From the NCBI GenBank assembly GCA_029974875.1, contig JARKQP010000001.1, forward strand, positions 1-6,738: 6,738 nucleotides of DNA. The letters are read 5' to 3'. Shown one piece after another: positions 4,450-6,738 of this stretch (its first letter is position 1; every line of letters starts with the position of its first letter). The notes below the pieces were generated by a model. That model was not told the DNA's origin, searched no databases, and saw only the letters and a program-made list of their open reading frames with translations. Made by a program: the position numbers and the translations under genes. Source of the DNA: Mobilitalea sp. (lineage in GTDB: Bacteria; Bacillota_A; Clostridia; Lachnospirales; Lachnospiraceae).

Positions 4450-6738
4450 CTACCTTGGAACCTCTACCATTATATAGAATTCTGCCTTATCTCCTTCCTG
4501 CAGGTCATTGAATTTTTCAAATACAAGACCGCACTCGTAACCGGCAGCAACTTCCTTCACATCATCCTGGAATCTCTTCAAGGACGCGAGCAGTCCTTCA
4601 AAAATCAGTTCGCTTCCCCTGTAAATTCTTGCTTTGCTTCCCCTGACAATCTTACCGTCAAGTACATAGGAGCCTGCAATGGTACCAATGCCGGAAGCCT
4701 TAAAGGTCATACGGACCTCAGCATGGCCGATGATCTTCTCTTCAAATACAGGATCTAACATACCCTTCATTGCTGCTTCGATATCATTAATTGCATTGTA
4801 GATGACACTGTAGAACTTCACATCAACCTTTTCACGGTCAGCAGTCTCTCTTGCTGCATTATCAGCCTTTACGTTAAAGCCAATAATAATTGCATTGGAG
4901 GTGCTTGCCAGGATAACATCGGATTCATTGATGGCACCAACACCACTATGGATCACCCTTACGGCAACCTCGTCATTGCTGAGTTTGATCAGGCTCTGCT
5001 TCATTGCCTCTGTGGAGCCCTGGACATCAGCCTTGATGATAAGGTTCAATTCCTTAATATTACCGGCCTTGATCTGTGAGAACAGTCCGTCAAGGGACAG
5101 CTTAGCCTTTGTATCTGCCAGAAGCCTTTCCTTGCTCTGTACCAGATATGCATTGGCAATCTGTCTGGCTTCCTTCTCATTATTTACTGCAACAAAGATC
5201 TCGCCTGCATCCGGCACTTCATTTAAGCCCAGGATCTCTACCGGCATGGAAGGAGTAGCTTCCTTCACCCTTCTGCCCTTATCATCCATCATGGCACGTA
5301 CTTTACCGAAGGCTGAACCAACAGCCACATTATCTCCGACCTGTAAGGTACCCTTTTGTACCAGGATCGTAGCAACAGGACCCCTGCCCTTGTCAAGCTC
5401 CGCCTCAATAACGATACCTCTTGCCTTGCGGTCACGGTTAGCTTTAAGCTCAAGTATTTCAGCGGCCAGCAGGATCATCTCAAGAAGCTGCTCGATACCT
5501 TCCTTGGTATGTGCTGATACAGGTACAAAGATAGTATCCCCGCCCCAATCCTCAGCTATTAATTCATGCTCCGTCAGCTCCTGCTTTACTCTCTCGATGT
5601 TAGCGCTCGGCTTATCGATCTTATTGATTGCAACTATGATCTGAACCCCTGCTGCCTTGGCATGGTTGATCGCCTCAACAGTCTGGGGCATTACACCATC
5701 ATCCGCTGCAACTACAAGGATTGCGATATCTGTTGACCTTGCTCCACGTTTACGCATGGAGGTAAAGGCCTCATGGCCCGGTGTATCTAAGAAGGTAATC
5801 TTCTCACCATTTACTTCTACAGTATAAGCACCGATATGCTGTGTAATACCGCCCGCTTCCCTGGAGATTACATTCGTCTCCCGGATAGCGTCAAGAAGGG
5901 AAGTCTTGCCATGGTCAACGTGACCCATTACGCAGACAACCGGAGGACGTTTTTCCATATCCTCTTGGTTTTCTTCATCTTCCTTCAGCAATTCCTCTAC
6001 TTCATTTACCGGAACTTCCTTTTCAGCAATGATTTCATACTCTAAGGCGATCTCCTCCGCTTCTTCGAAGGTAATCTCCTGGTTCAAGGTTACAATCTTT
6101 CCAGATAAGAATAACTTTTTAATCAATGCAGCAGATGGCTTCTTCATCTTATCTGCCAGCTCCTTAATGGTCAGTACCTCAGGAATCGTAATTACCTTAA
6201 TCTCCTCCTCAACCACCTTGATCGGCTTAGGCTGGATGAACTGCCCCTTCTTGGGAGTTATTTTCACCTTGATATCCTCGATATCCTCATCATGCCCAAT
6301 CAGGTTCTTCTCTTTATAGTTCTTTTCCTTATTAATCCTATCCCTATTCCTCTTGTTGCTGTTATCATTCTTTTCCGCAACCTTTTGGTCTAATATCTGC
6401 TGGTCAAAAGTCTTGCGTTCGCCTCCGCTTCTGGTTCCTGGGCCTTTCTTGCCCTGGCCGCCGCGTGCGTAGCTTGGCCTATCATCCTCATCCTTGCCCA
6501 TATCTTCATAGCCACGGCCAAAGTTGCCTGGCTTGGCGCCTGGGTTTGGTCTGGAATAGCCATTTCCACCATAGCCGCCTCTGTTACCCTGCTGTCCGAA
6601 GCCGCCCTGGCCCTGAGGACGGTTGCCCTGGTAGCCTTCTCCCTGGGGTCTGTTTCCTTGGTAACCCTGTCCCTGGGGTCTGTTCCCCTGGTAGCCCTGG
6701 CCGTGAGGTCTGTTACCCTGGTAGCCCTGTCCCGGGGG
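4450..6738 (-). CDS. infB: Translation initiation factor IF-2, 5' end missing
   Basis: IF-2 is the GTPase that brings initiator fMet-tRNA to the 30S subunit and promotes 50S joining. The frame is open without a stop from 4450 to the right edge (762 residues seen); the ATG at 6501 is internal, since 79 more in-frame residues precede it. In visible numbering, 1-80 is Gly/Gln/Asn/Arg-rich with decapeptide repeats, followed by a charged Lys/Asp/Glu linker. The IF2_N module ([14 protein letters not shown]...) lies at about 185-235 and the G domain from about 264: G1 GHVDHGKT 272-279, G2 GGITQHIG 296-303, G3 DTPGHEAF 318-325, G4 NKID 372-375 and G5 SAH 408-410. Domain II (about 430-519), domain III ([14 protein letters not shown], about 567-580) and the C-terminal fMet-tRNA-binding domain IV (from about 659, with [17 protein letters not shown]) follow. 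All GTPase motifs are intact. It is the most upstream gene seen in the operon; the start and promoter are outside the window. Confidence 0.97.
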   Translation of the reverse strand, partial: PPGQGYQGNRPHGQGYQGNRPQGQGYQGNRPQGEGYQGNRPQGQGGFGQQGNRGGYGGNGYSRPNPGAKPGNFGRGYEDMGKDEDDRPSYARGGQGKKGPGTRSGGERKTFDQQILDQKVAEKNDNSNKRNRDRINKEKNYKEKNLIGHDEDIEDIKVKITPKKGQFIQPKPIKVVEEEIKVITIPEVLTIKELADKMKKPSAALIKKLFLSGKIVTLNQEITFEEAEEIALEYEIIAEKEVPVNEVEELLKEDEENQEDMEKRPPVVCVMGHVDHGKTSLLDAIRETNVISREAGGITQHIGAYTVEVNGEKITFLDTPGHEAFTSMRKRGARSTDIAILVVAADDGVMPQTVEAINHAKAAGVQIIVAINKIDKPSANIERVKQELTEHELIAEDWGGDTIFVPVSAHTKEGIEQLLEMILLAAEILELKANRDRKARGIVIEAELDKGRGPVATILVQKGTLQVGDNVAVGSAFGKVRAMMDDKGRRVKEATPSMPVEILGLNEVPDAGEIFVAVNNEKEARQIANAYLVQSKERLLADTKAKLSLDGLFSQIKAGNIKELNLIIKADVQGSTEAMKQSLIKLSNDEVAVRVIHSGVGAINESDVILASTSNAIIIGFNVKADNAARETADREKVDVKFYSVIYNAINDIEAAMKGMLDPVFEEKIIGHAEVRMTFKASGIGTIAGSYVLDGKIVRGSKARIYRGSELIFEGLLASLKRFQDDVKEVAAGYECGLVFEKFNDLQEGDKAEFYIMVEVPR
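6601..6738 (-). repeat. 30-bp tandem repeats in the 5' part of infB
   Basis: Four full 30-bp units (6601-6630, 6631-6660, 6661-6690, 6691-6720) and a partial one (6721-6738) run to the window edge. Each codes for the decapeptide [10 protein letters not shown] or a close variant (PH for PQ, GEG for GQG, final G for Y). The units differ mostly at synonymous positions. The array continues beyond the window by an unknown amount. It forms the disordered, basic N-terminal extension of IF-2. Confidence 0.9.

Noticed and set aside
4895..5644. 249-codon plus-strand open frame opposite infB
   Set aside because: It lies wholly antisense to the conserved GTPase and later domains of IF-2, is Ser/Leu/Ile-rich as complementary-strand frames usually are, and has no recognisable domain.
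6499..6501. ATG as the start of infB, or as an internal IF-2 start
   Set aside because: The frame is open upstream to the window edge with repeats typical of IF-2, and no Shine-Dalgarno precedes this ATG.

Overview
The window is a chromosomal segment of a low-to-medium GC Gram-positive bacterium, most likely a clostridium of the Lachnospiraceae type. I infer this from the gene order (infB, rbfA, a DHH phosphoesterase, truB, ribF) and from the style of the proteins: a Gly/Gln/Asn/Arg-rich N-terminus on IF-2, an RbfA beginning MRKNSIKNTRINGEV, and strong AAGGAG-type ribosome binding sites. No species can be named from the sequence alone. All convincing genes lie on the minus strand, so transcription runs from high to low coordinates.

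Right to left, 6738-681 is one translation, ribosome-assembly and RNA-modification operon. It holds infB (initiation factor IF-2, 5' end outside the window), rbfA (30S maturation factor), nrnA (nanoRNase/pAp phosphatase), truB (tRNA Psi55 synthase) and ribF (bifunctional riboflavin kinase/FAD synthetase). No strong terminator is visible between the genes. The intercistronic gaps are 119, 45, 109 and 160 bases, provided truB starts at a TTG at 2802 rather than at the upstream ATG of the longest frame. The gaps hold small hairpins but no complete genes. The first hairpin-and-T-run terminator is at 477-507, about 170 bases beyond the ribF stop.

The left part (73-680) is a gene-poor stretch of about 600 bases. 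It holds, from ribF leftward, a 3' UTR with a hairpin and the terminator, a structured tandem repeat of about 95 bp (two good copies and a decayed third, 236-466), and a region rich in inverted repeats that probably contains the promoter of the next gene. At the left edge, 1-72 encodes the first 24 residues of an apparent ABC transporter ATPase. Neither rpsO, a common neighbour after ribF, nor ylxP, found between infB and rbfA in Bacillus, is present.

The gene set is ordinary. The unusual parts are three unrelated repeat systems: decapeptide repeats in IF-2; a Thr/Asp-rich hexapeptide minisatellite inserted in the C-terminal domain of TruB; and the 95-bp intergenic array. The ribF leader is also unusual, because several segments are complementary to its own Shine-Dalgarno. 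I found no evidence for a defence system, mobile element, CRISPR array, tRNA or rRNA.
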